The notes: a model not told the origin generated them from the letters alone. A stretch of DNA of 16,870 bases from Candidatus Pacearchaeota archaeon (GCA_002688875.1 NZDU01000010.1:3787-20656), one strand, 5' to 3'. Counted from the stretch's first letter, positions 1-7,853 are shown. Program-made: numbers and translations.

Positions 1-370
1 TATTTCAATTGCAGGATTCGAATCAGGAGCAGCAACACCTGAAGTTGCATTATTTGAAGTTAAATAAACATTCGAAACATGATCGATACTGATTCCATAA
101 GTATAATTAGAAATTGCAGTATTCAAAGTTAATGTACTATTATCTGACTCTTGTGTAAGCGTAATTCCTGCACTTGAATTAGCAGATCCAGTATTTAAGG
201 TTAATATATTGTTAGTAGAATTTGTTGCCAATGTAATCCCCGAGCCACCAACATCAGATGAACCTATATTTAAGGTCAAAGTATTATTATGAGATGTGGT
301 AAGAAGAATACCATTACTATTATTTGACATTCCAACATTTGAAGTAACCGTATTATTTAAAGACCTATGA
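1..370 (-). repeat. Beta-helix coil repeats within the surface protein
   Basis: The last about 120 visible residues are consecutive coils of about 23-25 residues. Successive units begin with NNTVTSNVG, NNTLTLNIG, NNILTLNTG and NSTLTLNTA, each followed by a short Gly-Ile strand such as GILLTT, GITLAT, GITLTQ or GISIDH. At DNA level the units have diverged, so this is protein-level repetition. It is typical of right-handed parallel beta-helices. Confidence 0.75.
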
Positions 371-3300
371 AAATTAATCCCCTTACTTGTATTAGAAACT
401 CCCCTATTTAATACAACAGTGCTATGACGAAGTCTATCAATATAAAATGCTTTATCAAATATAGATGATGCATTATTCGATGTTATGTTATTATAAACAC
501 TATTTAAAATAATAATTCCAATACAATTTGCACAATTAACATTAGCAATATTATTTTCTAAATGATTATAGTCCGAAGCAACTGCAATTCCATAAAATTG
601 ATTTCCTAAAGTATTATTAATTAAGGTAGAATTATCTGCATCCCCACCAATATATATCCCCCTTCCATTTGTACCAATCCCCATACTAATATTACTATCT
701 CGCACAGTTATATTCAACTCATTACTAAAAACTCCAGAAACATTCTGATTACTTTCAATACTATACCCTGCTCCACTAAATGTAATATTCTGAGCAGTAA
801 TATTAAAACAAGCCCCACCAGCTATAGAGTTATTAACAATATTAGCACCCAATTTATATTCAGTATTTGCAGTATCAAGATCCTGACATTGAGAAATAGC
901 GCCATTTAAATCATAAACCAAAAGATCCCCAAAACTACTATAAAGCACCGGACTAATAAAAGGATAAGTAGAACTAACCCCACTCCCATTCCCAGGATAA
1001 AACGTAAAATTCAAAGTTAAATTCGTACTATCATTAGCTATACTAAAAGTATTACTCCCATTAAAAGTCTGATTAGCCGTATAATACCATTTATCAGTCC
1101 CAGTAGTATTATAAAACCCAACACTCAAATTAATCTGACTTTCACTATAATTAACAATACTCCCATCAACCCTAATCGAACTCACACCAGCACTAATATT
1201 AGTATCAACCGTATGAATCCCCTGCGTCCCATTAAACTGAAACCTCTTACTATTATTCTTATAAATATTCCTTATCTGACTAGTATTCAATGAAAAATTA
1301 AACAACATCACCTCATCTATCGAACCATTAAATTCACTAGAGCCTATATTCCCAACATCCGCCCCAATCCAAAGATCCATACTACTATTAGTAGGTTTAT
1401 TACCCCCCACAAGCACTCTACCTACTTCCTCTCCATTATGATATACATTAACATCTGTAATATTATACACACACCCTATATGTGCCCACTCTCCAGCACT
1501 AATATTACTTCCAGGACTCTGCGAAGCATAATCTGGCCAAAACCCCCCTCCAGCTCCAAAATCACAATCAATCGTTCCAGCAGACTGTCCAATAGTCAAA
1601 CGATACCCAAAATCATCAAACTGAATTTCCCTACTAACCACAACCATCTCACTAGCAACACTAATCGGTTTAATCCATGCAAAAACTGACAACCCTCCTT
1701 TAGTAAAATTAAAATCAGGATCACTACTTACATTAATATAATCATCAGCACCATCAAACTCATAACACCCTCCATACAAACAACTCGCGCTCCAACTCGC
1801 ATTTGCAACAATCCCATCATTATCTAAATCAGTATAATCATAAGTAGTATTATCAATATTTGTATGATTCACATCAAAAGGATTATAATAAACGATTCCA
1901 TACCCTGATTGAATATAGGGCGCTTGACTACTAATAGCCAGATGAGTAAAATTATTCTCAGCCCTAACACTAACAAGATCAGTATTCACACTAATATCAC
2001 TTATATTAATCAAAAGAATCGTCGGATCCAAATATAAAACATCCCCTATCTTATAATCACTATTACTAAAATCTCGCTCAACATAAATACTAACAGTATT
2101 CTCATACTCCAAATCCCCAACAGCATTATCTACCACCCTACCCATAATCCCAACAGAAACATCCCTAAAAGAACTAATCAAACTACCAATCAAAGCTACA
2201 ACCCCATAACCAGATTGAGAATCATCCCCAATCTCATTAATCTCTTCAACCTCTTCAACCTTACTAACCTCATCGACATCAACAGTCTCTTCAACAACTT
2301 CCTCAATCTCAGGCTCTTCAATAACAAACATCTCTTCAACTTCATCAATAACTTCTTCTTCAATATTATCTCCATCAATATCTATCACTTCCTCATCAAC
2401 TTCTTCTTCAACAATCTCCTCTTCAACAACTTCCTCTTCCTCACCTATTATTATAATAATATCTTCTTCCAAATTTTCAACTTCTTCATTATCCCCCTCA
2501 TTATAATCATCACCAACATCCCCTCCCAAATCTTCCCCATCAACAACTTCAATATTATCTCCATCTCCATTATTTATATCTTCAACCCCTCCCTCACTTT
2601 CACCAACCTCCTTAATCACATCCCCCTCCAGATCAATCTCCTCAACAACCCCAAAATCCAACAAAGGCTTCTCAATCCTAACACTATAACCCTCATCAAC
2701 CAAATCCTGAAAACTAAGCAAACTATTCCCAATCATCAAACTACTTCCATCAACAACAGAAATAACCTGATCACTAGTAACATCCACTTTAGAAATAAAA
2801 TTATAATCATTAAGCTTAACCTTATAACCCCACTTATAATCCACATCAATATCCTTAGCCCCCTGTTCATCAACATCTATCTCAAAACTATCAGCATTAA
2901 CTACTACATTCTCAGCTATTTCATCAATCTCATCGCCCCCTAGTTTCCCAACATCCCTCTGAACTCTATCCACATCAATTTGACCTATATCCAACTGAAC
3001 ACCCTCATCAACACCAGAAATAGCCATTCCTGTAATAAACATATTCCCTAAAGTTTCACCTTCATTATCAATCACATTTCCTTCAACAATTTCTCCTTGA
3101 AAACCCTCCCTCTCAACAACCTCTCCTTCACCCAAATCTTCAACTAAAACCGGCTCAACTTCCACATCATCTTCCCCATTTTCATCATCTGTCTTTATAT
3201 CTCCTACATCTTCAGGGCCTAATGATTCACTGTCTTCACTTTCAGGCCCACCCTCCTCATCTTCCAATTCACTATCTCCACCACTACCCTCACTCTCCCC

Positions 3301-4017
3301 ACTACTAGAATCAACCGCGTTATCATTGTGTGAGCTCTCAATACTTCCATCTTCTTCATCTCCTAAAATAATCTCATCTCCAACCTCCCCATAAACCCTC
3401 CCATCAACTCCCCCATCCACAACCCCTCCAAAAACCTCCTTCTCACTAACAATCCCTTCTTCAATCAACTTCTCCCCAGCATCTTCAATAAAATTATCAT
3501 AATCCAACAAGTCAAAATACAAACGTATATTCCCATTATCCAACAAAAAGTCCATCCTCTCGTTTTTATTCTCCCCAATTACCTGCCCCCCAACAACTAC
3601 AGGCTTTTTTATCTCCAAACCAATCTCGTTATCAAATCCTTCACTCACTCCATCCACATAAATCTCACTTGAAACAAAACCAGTAATTTTAGAAGAAGAA
3701 AAACTTAGGGAATTAGACACAAACTCACTAGAAATAATATCCCCATTAGAAACATTAATCAAAAAAACACTCATTATTATAATAATTGTGATAGCTAGCA
3801 AGACAGTCAAACCACGAAACTTATTAGACCTAACCCCCTTGCTAGCTTTTGTTACACCACTATGAAATAAATTAAAATTATTTTTTACACCACGCTTATT
3901 AGGATCCTCCATCCCCAAATATCTCTTCTTCACCTTACCATTCTTATCTCTATATGACTCATAATAATAAGGCCCGTAAATACGATTACCTCTTTTTATA
4001 TACCTCTTAAATACCAT
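1..4017 (-). CDS. Giant membrane-anchored surface protein (acidic stalk, LamG-like domain, beta-helix), 3' partial
   Basis: One uninterrupted frame on the minus strand starts at ATG 4017 and is still open at the window edge, giving at least 1339 residues. Residues 1-66 are basic and contain a Tyr-rich block (YGPYYYESYRD, then NGKVKKRYLG). Residues 70-89 form one hydrophobic helix, so the head should be cytoplasmic and the rest outside. Residues about 200-640 are very rich in Asp/Glu with EEV-type low complexity. A LamG/concanavalin-like domain spans roughly 735-925 (YEFDGADDYINV, GLSVFAWIKP, GEWAHIGCVYN, FNGSIDEVMLFN). From about 1040 on, NNT/NNS-rich coils of 23-25 residues resemble NosD-type parallel beta-helix (PbH1) repeats. 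About 44 N-X-S/T sequons lie after residue 680 and almost none before. Likely role is surface adhesion or cell contact; no catalytic site is visible. The start is set by the conserved-looking head. Domain calls are from pattern only. Confidence 0.88.
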   Translation of the reverse strand, partial: MVFKRYIKRGNRIYGPYYYESYRDKNGKVKKRYLGMEDPNKRGVKNNFNLFHSGVTKASKGVRSNKFRGLTVLLAITIIIIMSVFLINVSNGDIISSEFVSNSLSFSSSKITGFVSSEIYVDGVSEGFDNEIGLEIKKPVVVGGQVIGENKNERMDFLLDNGNIRLYFDLLDYDNFIEDAGEKLIEEGIVSEKEVFGGVVDGGVDGRVYGEVGDEIILGDEEDGSIESSHNDNAVDSSSGESEGSGGDSELEDEEGGPESEDSESLGPEDVGDIKTDDENGEDDVEVEPVLVEDLGEGEVVEREGFQGEIVEGNVIDNEGETLGNMFITGMAISGVDEGVQLDIGQIDVDRVQRDVGKLGGDEIDEIAENVVVNADSFEIDVDEQGAKDIDVDYKWGYKVKLNDYNFISKVDVTSDQVISVVDGSSLMIGNSLLSFQDLVDEGYSVRIEKPLLDFGVVEEIDLEGDVIKEVGESEGGVEDINNGDGDNIEVVDGEDLGGDVGDDYNEGDNEEVENLEEDIIIIIGEEEEVVEEEIVEEEVDEEVIDIDGDNIEEEVIDEVEEMFVIEEPEIEEVVEETVDVDEVSKVEEVEEINEIGDDSQSGYGVVALIGSLISSFRDVSVGIMGRVVDNAVGDLEYENTVSIYVERDFSNSDYKIGDVLYLDPTILLINISDISVNTDLVSVRAENNFTHLAISSQAPYIQSGYGIVYYNPFDVNHTNIDNTTYDYTDLDNDGIVANASWSASCLYGGCYEFDGADDYINVSSDPDFNFTKGGLSVFAWIKPISVASEMVVVSREIQFDDFGYRLTIGQSAGTIDCDFGAGGGFWPDYASQSPGSNISAGEWAHIGCVYNITDVNVYHNGEEVGRVLVGGNKPTNSSMDLWIGADVGNIGSSEFNGSIDEVMLFNFSLNTSQIRNIYKNNSKRFQFNGTQGIHTVDTNISAGVSSIRVDGSIVNYSESQINLSVGFYNTTGTDKWYYTANQTFNGSNTFSIANDSTNLTLNFTFYPGNGSGVSSTYPFISPVLYSSFGDLLVYDLNGAISQCQDLDTANTEYKLGANIVNNSIAGGACFNITAQNITFSGAGYSIESNQNVSGVFSNELNITVRDSNISMGIGTNGRGIYIGGDADNSTLINNTLGNQFYGIAVASDYNHLENNIANVNCANCIGIIILNSVYNNITSNNASSIFDKAFYIDRLRHSTVVLNRGVSNTSKGINFHRSLNNTVTSNVGMSNNSNGILLTTSHNNTLTLNIGSSDVGGSGITLATNSTNNILTLNTGSANSSAGITLTQESDNSTLTLNTAISNYTYGISIDHVSNVYLTSNNATSGVAAPDSNPAIEI
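2235..2480 (-). repeat. Low-complexity GAA/GTT-rich tract coding the acidic stalk
   Basis: On the coding strand this stretch is dominated by GAA, GAG, GAT and GTT/ATT codons, giving strings such as EEVVEEEIVEEEVDEE and a run of five isoleucines (EDIIIIIGEEEE). It is the densest part of the acidic segment between the membrane anchor and the LamG domain. Such tracts change length easily by slippage, so length variation between strains is likely. Confidence 0.7.
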
Positions 4018-4105
4018 ATTTGTGGTGTAACAATAGAACTAATCAATTTTCCTTTAAAAACCTTATCCCAAAAATCATATCCTCAATAATTATTTACACC
4101 ACAAA
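3852..4105. repeat. TTACACCAC motif cluster with a 12-bp inverted repeat
   Basis: TTACACCAC occurs on the plus strand at 3852-3860, 3885-3893 and 4094-4102, and as its reverse complement at 4022-4030. The last two extend to a perfect 12-bp inverted repeat (4019-4030 TTTGTGGTGTAA and 4094-4105 TTACACCACAAA) separated by 63 bp. One arm directly abuts the start codon of the surface protein. The first two copies lie inside its coding sequence. Confidence 0.6.
4053..4060 (-). promoter_or_regulatory. Candidate TATA box for the surface protein
   Basis: Read on the minus strand this is TTTTTAAA, centred about 39 nt upstream of ATG 4017. Archaeal initiation about 26 nt downstream would fall near 4030, at the edge of the proximal inverted-repeat arm, giving a leader of about 13 nt. 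A second AT-rich candidate lies at 4084-4095. The choice between them is uncertain. Confidence 0.35.
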
Positions 4106-4173
4106 ACTCTATCAAAAAACTAACAAAAAAGATCATATCCAAGGGAATCAAACTCCATAAATCACAGATAAAG

Positions 4174-4183
4174 TTATAAATTA
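4174..4183 (+). promoter_or_regulatory. TATA box for the glycosyltransferase operon
   Basis: TTATAAATTA is centred about 24 nt before the ATG at 4202. That is the usual archaeal distance from TATA box to transcription start, so the message is probably leaderless or nearly so. No Shine-Dalgarno sequence precedes this ATG (the bases are TTCCTCTCTTA), which agrees with leaderless initiation. Confidence 0.6.
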
Positions 4184-4201
4184 TCAGAAATTCCTCTCTT
4201 A

Positions 4202-5335
4202 ATGAAAAGAGAAACACCTGAATTAAGTATAATTCTGCCTTGCAGAAATGAAGAACAAGCCCTACCAATTTGCCTAAATCAAATAAAAGAAATAATAAAG
4301 AAAGAAAGATTAAACGCTGAAATTATAGTATCAGATTCTTCAACAGACAAAAGCCCAGAGATTGCAATAAAAAACAATGTTATCTTAATTAAACATAACA
4401 AAGAAGGATACGGAAATGCATACTTAGAAGGATTCGAGAAAGCAAAAGGAAAATACATCTTCATGGCCGATTCAGATTTATCTTATGACTTCAATTACAT
4501 ACCAAAATTCCTAAATTCCTTAAAAGAAAACAACGACCTAATAATTGGAAACAGATTTTCAAATAAAATGGAAAAAAACTCTATGCCTCTAACACACAAA
4601 TACTTAGGAAACCCAATCTTATCTTTTACCCTACGCCTACTTTTCCAAACAAAAATAAAAGATTCCCATTGTGGAATGCGTGCAATAAAGAAAGAAGCAT
4701 TAGAAAAACTAAATCTACGAACTACTGGAATGGAACTAGCCTCTGAGATGATAATCAAAGCATTAAAGAATAATCTAAAAATAAAAGAGATACCTATAAG
4801 CTATAAGAAACGTATCGGAAATTCTAAACTCAACCCAATCTCAGACGCTTGGAGACACTTCAGATTTATGCTTCTCTACAGTCCACTATTTCTCTTCTTC
4901 ATCCCAGGACTTATCCTTCTACTAACTGGAATTAACACATTCATACTCTTATATGCAGGAAAACTAAAAATTCTAGGAATCCAACTCTACATCCATCCAT
5001 TGTTCATCTCATCACTCCTCACCATCACAGGCTATCAACTCATAATATTTTCAATATTCGCAAAAACCTATGCAATAACCCATCTAAATGAACAACCAAT
5101 CTTCAAAAATCTCTATAAACACCTAACCCTAGAAAAAGCCCTAATATTAGGCACTACCATAACATTCGTAGGACTTTTAATCTATCTCTCAATCTTCTAC
5201 AATTGGATAAACACAAACTTAGGAAATTTAAACCAGATAAAAAACTCCATTCTAGCCCTAACTCTCACAACAATAGGAATCCAAACAATCTTCTCAGCAT
5301 TCATACTAAGCATCTTAGGAATTGAAGAAAAATGA
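4202..5335 (+). CDS. GT2-family, DPM1-like membrane glycosyltransferase
   Basis: The 377-residue protein has a GT-A catalytic domain followed by a membrane tail. Visible GT2 features are SIILPCRNEE at residues 9-18, DSSTDKS at 45-51, GYGNAYLEGFEKAKGKY near 69-85, and the metal/nucleotide-binding DSD at 90-92 within MADSDLSYDF. DSHCGMRAIKK and a GMELASEM segment follow, as in polyprenyl-phosphate sugar synthases of the DPM1 type. From about residue 223 on there are four or so hydrophobic helices, giving an anchored enzyme with a cytoplasmic active site. Likely role is transfer of a sugar from a nucleotide donor to a polyprenyl phosphate or a lipid-linked glycan; donor and acceptor cannot be read from sequence. 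It is first in an operon with two GT4 genes. Its stop codon contains ATGA, a typical overlap start, now displaced from the next gene by 69 bp. Confidence 0.9.
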   Translation: MKRETPELSIILPCRNEEQALPICLNQIKEIIKKERLNAEIIVSDSSTDKSPEIAIKNNVILIKHNKEGYGNAYLEGFEKAKGKYIFMADSDLSYDFNYIPKFLNSLKENNDLIIGNRFSNKMEKNSMPLTHKYLGNPILSFTLRLLFQTKIKDSHCGMRAIKKEALEKLNLRTTGMELASEMIIKALKNNLKIKEIPISYKKRIGNSKLNPISDAWRHFRFMLLYSPLFLFFIPGLILLLTGINTFILLYAGKLKILGIQLYIHPLFISSLLTITGYQLIIFSIFAKTYAITHLNEQPIFKNLYKHLTLEKALILGTTITFVGLLIYLSIFYNWINTNLGNLNQIKNSILALTLTTIGIQTIFSAFILSILGIEEK

Positions 5336-5408
5336 GACGAAGTCTAAATAAAGGAGGGTTGCATCTAGAGAACCTTGGTTCCCTGGATTAGGAATTGAGG
5401 AAAAATGA
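5315..5408 (+). repeat. 21-nt direct duplication flanking the GT2/GT4 junction
   Basis: Positions 5315-5335 and 5388-5408 match at 20 of 21 bases (the difference is A in the first and G in the second at the eleventh base). Both begin TTAGGAATTGA and end AAAAATGA. The first copy contains the GT2 stop codon, the second the GT4 start codon. The period is 73 bp, and the material between includes the conserved intergenic element. Confidence 0.85.
5345..5390 (+). ncRNA. Conserved intergenic element, copy A (possible structured RNA)
   Basis: This 46-nt stretch matches 15453-15496 at 32 positions around a variable 7-9 nt centre. The conserved blocks are TAAAT, AGGA, GGTTGCATCTA, GGTT and CCTGGAT. 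In copy A the half-sites GGTTGCATCTA and GGTTCCCTGGA form an imperfect internal direct repeat 20 bp apart. Possible pairings are AGG (5352-5354) with CCT (5382-5384) and ATCT (5363-5366) with GGAT (5385-5388). These would cross as a small pseudoknot, but the evidence for folding is thin. It could equally be a DNA-level repeat. I do not recognise it as a known family. Confidence 0.5.
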
Positions 5409-6556
5409 TAGCAATCCAATCAAACAAAAGAATAGCAATATTCCACAATGCATTAGATAACATAGGTGGAGCAGAACTAGTTGACCTAATCCTAGCAAGA
5501 GAACTCAACGCAGATATTTACACAACAAACATAAACAAAGAAAAAATAAGAAAACTAGGATTCCCAACAGAAAACATATATTCCATAGGAAAAGTCCCAA
5601 CAAACGCCCCATTCAGACAAGAAGCAATTTACTGGAGATTCAGATTTCTAAATGTAAGAAAAAGATTCAAGAAAAAATACCACTATTACATAATCGGAGG
5701 AGACTGGGCCATGCCAGCAACAATCAACAACAAACCACATATCTGGTACGTTTTCTCCCCCATAAGAGAAATCTGGGACTTATACAAATATACAAAAAAT
5801 AAAATGCCCAACCAACTATCAAAACTCCTATTTTCCATCTGGGTATTAACAAGAAGAAAAATAAACTACCAAGATTCAAAAAAAGTCAACAAATTAATAG
5901 CCATCTCCAGAAATGTTCAAAACAGAATAGAAAAATACCTAAAAAGAAAATCAACAATAATCTATCCCCCTACAGAAACAAACTTATACAAAAACAAAAA
6001 ATCCAAAAATTATTGGCTATCTGTAAACAGATTAATAGATCACAAAAGAGTTGAACTACAATTAAAAGCATTCAAAAACCTACCAAATGAAAAACTAATA
6101 ATTATAGGTAGCTATGAATCATCAAAACATTTCGAAAGATACGCAAATTACATCAAAAAACTAAAACCCAAAAACGTGGAAATAAAAAGCTGGGTCTCAC
6201 AAGAAGAATTAATTAACCTATATTCTGAATGCAAGGGATTTCTAACTACCTCCTTAGATGAAGATTATGGAATGACACCCATAGAAGCAATGGCCTCTGG
6301 AAAACCAGTCATTGCACCAAATGAAGGGGGCTATAAAGAAACAATAACAAATCAAACGGGTATATTAATTGACAAAATAACCCACAATAAAATCAAAGAA
6401 GCCATAATCACTATAAACCAAAAATTAGCAAAAAATCCAAAACAATTCATAAAACCTTGTCAAGAACAAGCAAAAAGATTCGATACTCAGATTTTTATCA
6501 ACAAAATAAAAAAAGAGATTAATTACAATGATAAAAATAGTAATAATCCACGATGA
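5405..6556 (+). CDS. GT4-family glycosyltransferase (first paralog)
   Basis: The 383-residue GT-B protein has an N-terminal acceptor domain with the Gly-rich IGGAELVDLILARELN near residues 20-35 and a C-terminal nucleotide-sugar domain. There, VNRLIDHKRVELQLKAF provides the Arg/Lys donor-phosphate contacts, and the GT4 E-x7-E signature lies near 286-294 (EDYGMTPIE), followed by AMASGKPVIAPNEGG. No membrane segments are seen, so it should act at the cytoplasmic face, adding a sugar with retention of configuration to a lipid-linked glycan. The ATG lies in a duplicated 21-nt segment, and copy A of the intergenic element sits just upstream. The 3' end overlaps the next gene by 29 bp, which implies translational coupling. 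The sugar added is unknown. Confidence 0.9.
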   Translation: MIAIQSNKRIAIFHNALDNIGGAELVDLILARELNADIYTTNINKEKIRKLGFPTENIYSIGKVPTNAPFRQEAIYWRFRFLNVRKRFKKKYHYYIIGGDWAMPATINNKPHIWYVFSPIREIWDLYKYTKNKMPNQLSKLLFSIWVLTRRKINYQDSKKVNKLIAISRNVQNRIEKYLKRKSTIIYPPTETNLYKNKKSKNYWLSVNRLIDHKRVELQLKAFKNLPNEKLIIIGSYESSKHFERYANYIKKLKPKNVEIKSWVSQEELINLYSECKGFLTTSLDEDYGMTPIEAMASGKPVIAPNEGGYKETITNQTGILIDKITHNKIKEAIITINQKLAKNPKQFIKPCQEQAKRFDTQIFINKIKKEINYNDKNSNNPR

Positions 6557-7703
6557 TTTCTCTGTAACAGGAGGAGGAGAAAAACTTCTAGGCCTTTTAG
6601 CAAGAGAGCTCAACAATAAAGGATTCAAAACAGACATAATCACATTCGACATATCCGAAGAAACAAAAAAAATAATTCCAAGAAATATAAATATAATAAC
6701 CCTAAAAAATAAAGATTACAAAAAGAATGACAAAGGTAGAGAATTATTTGCAAAACTAAACCTAAAAAACCAGTACGATCTCTACATCTTCTCAGGACAT
6801 AATTGCATCTACACAGCCAAAAATCACAAACCAAATCTATTATACAATCACAATATTCCAGAATCAGAACTGAAAAAAACAAAACAAAATGAGAAAGAAA
6901 GAAAAATGCACCAAACAAACCTAAAATTAGAATCAATCAGTAAATCCTCATCAGAGAAGATCTGGAAAAGATTATACAAATTAAAAAACAAGATTATACT
7001 AAAAAAAATCCCAAAGAAAATATCATTCAAATTAGACACTTTAAGATACTTACTTCTATACATATTTAACACAGAAAATATCAAAAACAAGATAGAAACA
7101 ACTAATCACAAAGAAAACATTAAACAAATACAAAAAATAATTGTCAACAGCAAGAACATCCAAAATAAAATAAAAAACATATATAACAAAAAATCAGCAG
7201 TAATCTACCCCCCCATTGAAACCTCAAAATATAAAAACATAAAACATAAAAATTACTGGCTTTCAATAAATAGAATAACCCCTCTAAAAAGAATTGAACT
7301 ACAACTAAAAACCTTCTCAAAACTCCCAAAAGAAAAGCTTTTCATAATAGGAAACATTGAGAATAAAAATTACCACAATTTTCTAATAAAACAGAAACCA
7401 AATAACGTTACATTTCTTGGAACAATATCTGAAAAAGAATTAATAAAAAAGTTAAGTGAATGCAAGGGATTTTTATTCACAGCAAAAGATGAAGATTTTG
7501 GGATGTCTCCCGTAGAAGCAATGGCATCAGGAAAACCAGTAATAGCACCGAATGAAGGAGGATGCAAGGAAACAATAACAAAAAAAACTGGAATCTTAAT
7601 AGATAACATCAATTCTGAAAAAATAATAAGAGCAATAAACAAATTGAACCAAACTCTAAAAAACAACCCAAAACAATTCATAAAACCTTGTCAAGAACAA
7701 GCA
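6437..7703 (+). repeat. 36-nt identical segments in the two GT4 paralogs
   Basis: Positions 6437-6472 and 7668-7703 are identical over 36 nt, starting CCAAAACAATTC and ending AGAACAAGCA. They encode the C-terminal PKQFIKPCQEQA in both enzymes. Similarity is also high around the E-x7-E and GKPVIAPNEGG region, whereas the N-terminal halves differ clearly. Confidence 0.8.
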
Positions 7704-7853
7704 AGAAAATTTAACATGGATAAATTCACAAAAAATATGATAAACGAAATAAACAAAACACTTAAAATTAAATCTCAATCATTTTATCCCAAAAGAAGAT
7801 TTAAACCACCAAACAAACCGCTTATACCATTTAAATTTACTTTTCAAAAATAA
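6528..7853 (+). CDS. GT4-family glycosyltransferase (second paralog)
   Basis: The 441-residue protein is a paralog of the preceding enzyme. The N-terminal domain has VTGGGEKLLGLLARELN near residues 13-29. The C-terminal domain has INRITPLKRIELQLKTF, then the GT4 E-x7-E near 322-330 (EDFGMSPVE) and AMASGKPVIAPNEGG. Residues about 115-200 are a Lys/Asn/Ile-rich insertion absent from the first paralog, with no recognisable motif. A basic tail ends the protein. Its start lies 29 bp inside the upstream gene. Its last 75 bp overlap the sulfotransferase gene on the other strand. Likely role is a further sugar transfer in the same glycan pathway. Residues of the two paralogs near the donor site are nearly the same, so they may use related donors; this is inference. 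Confidence 0.88.
   Translation: MIKIVIIHDDFSVTGGGEKLLGLLARELNNKGFKTDIITFDISEETKKIIPRNINIITLKNKDYKKNDKGRELFAKLNLKNQYDLYIFSGHNCIYTAKNHKPNLLYNHNIPESELKKTKQNEKERKMHQTNLKLESISKSSSEKIWKRLYKLKNKIILKKIPKKISFKLDTLRYLLLYIFNTENIKNKIETTNHKENIKQIQKIIVNSKNIQNKIKNIYNKKSAVIYPPIETSKYKNIKHKNYWLSINRITPLKRIELQLKTFSKLPKEKLFIIGNIENKNYHNFLIKQKPNNVTFLGTISEKELIKKLSECKGFLFTAKDEDFGMSPVEAMASGKPVIAPNEGGCKETITKKTGILIDNINSEKIIRAINKLNQTLKNNPKQFIKPCQEQARKFNMDKFTKNMINEINKTLKIKSQSFYPKRRFKPPNKPLIPFKFTFQK

Noticed and set aside
1..370. Regularly spaced repeats considered as a CRISPR array
   Set aside because: The repeats are diverged, in frame and continuous with the surface-protein coding sequence; they are beta-helix coils, not identical direct repeats with spacers.
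2215..2943. Plus-strand open frame of 242 codons
   Set aside because: It is antisense to the acidic part of the surface protein. Its Asn/Ile/Phe/Leu low complexity is what the complement of GAA/GAT/GTT-rich codons gives.
4018..4201. Intergenic gap searched for tRNA or other RNA genes
   Set aside because: No cloverleaf, C/D box pair or T-loop sequence is seen; it is explained by two divergent promoters, the inverted repeat and a 9-nt direct repeat ATCATATCC (4074 and 4132).
4083..4268. Minus-strand open frame of 61 codons upstream of the surface protein
   Set aside because: It starts inside the GT2 gene on the opposite strand, has no recognisable motif, and covers the promoter of the GT2 operon.
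5332..5391. A 19-codon reading frame starting at the ATGA of the GT2 stop and covering copy A of the intergenic element (MRRSLNKGGLHLENLGSLD)
   Set aside because: The matching blocks of copy B are out of frame in their second half, and copy B has no equivalent start. Conservation is therefore at nucleotide level; I do not call a small protein.
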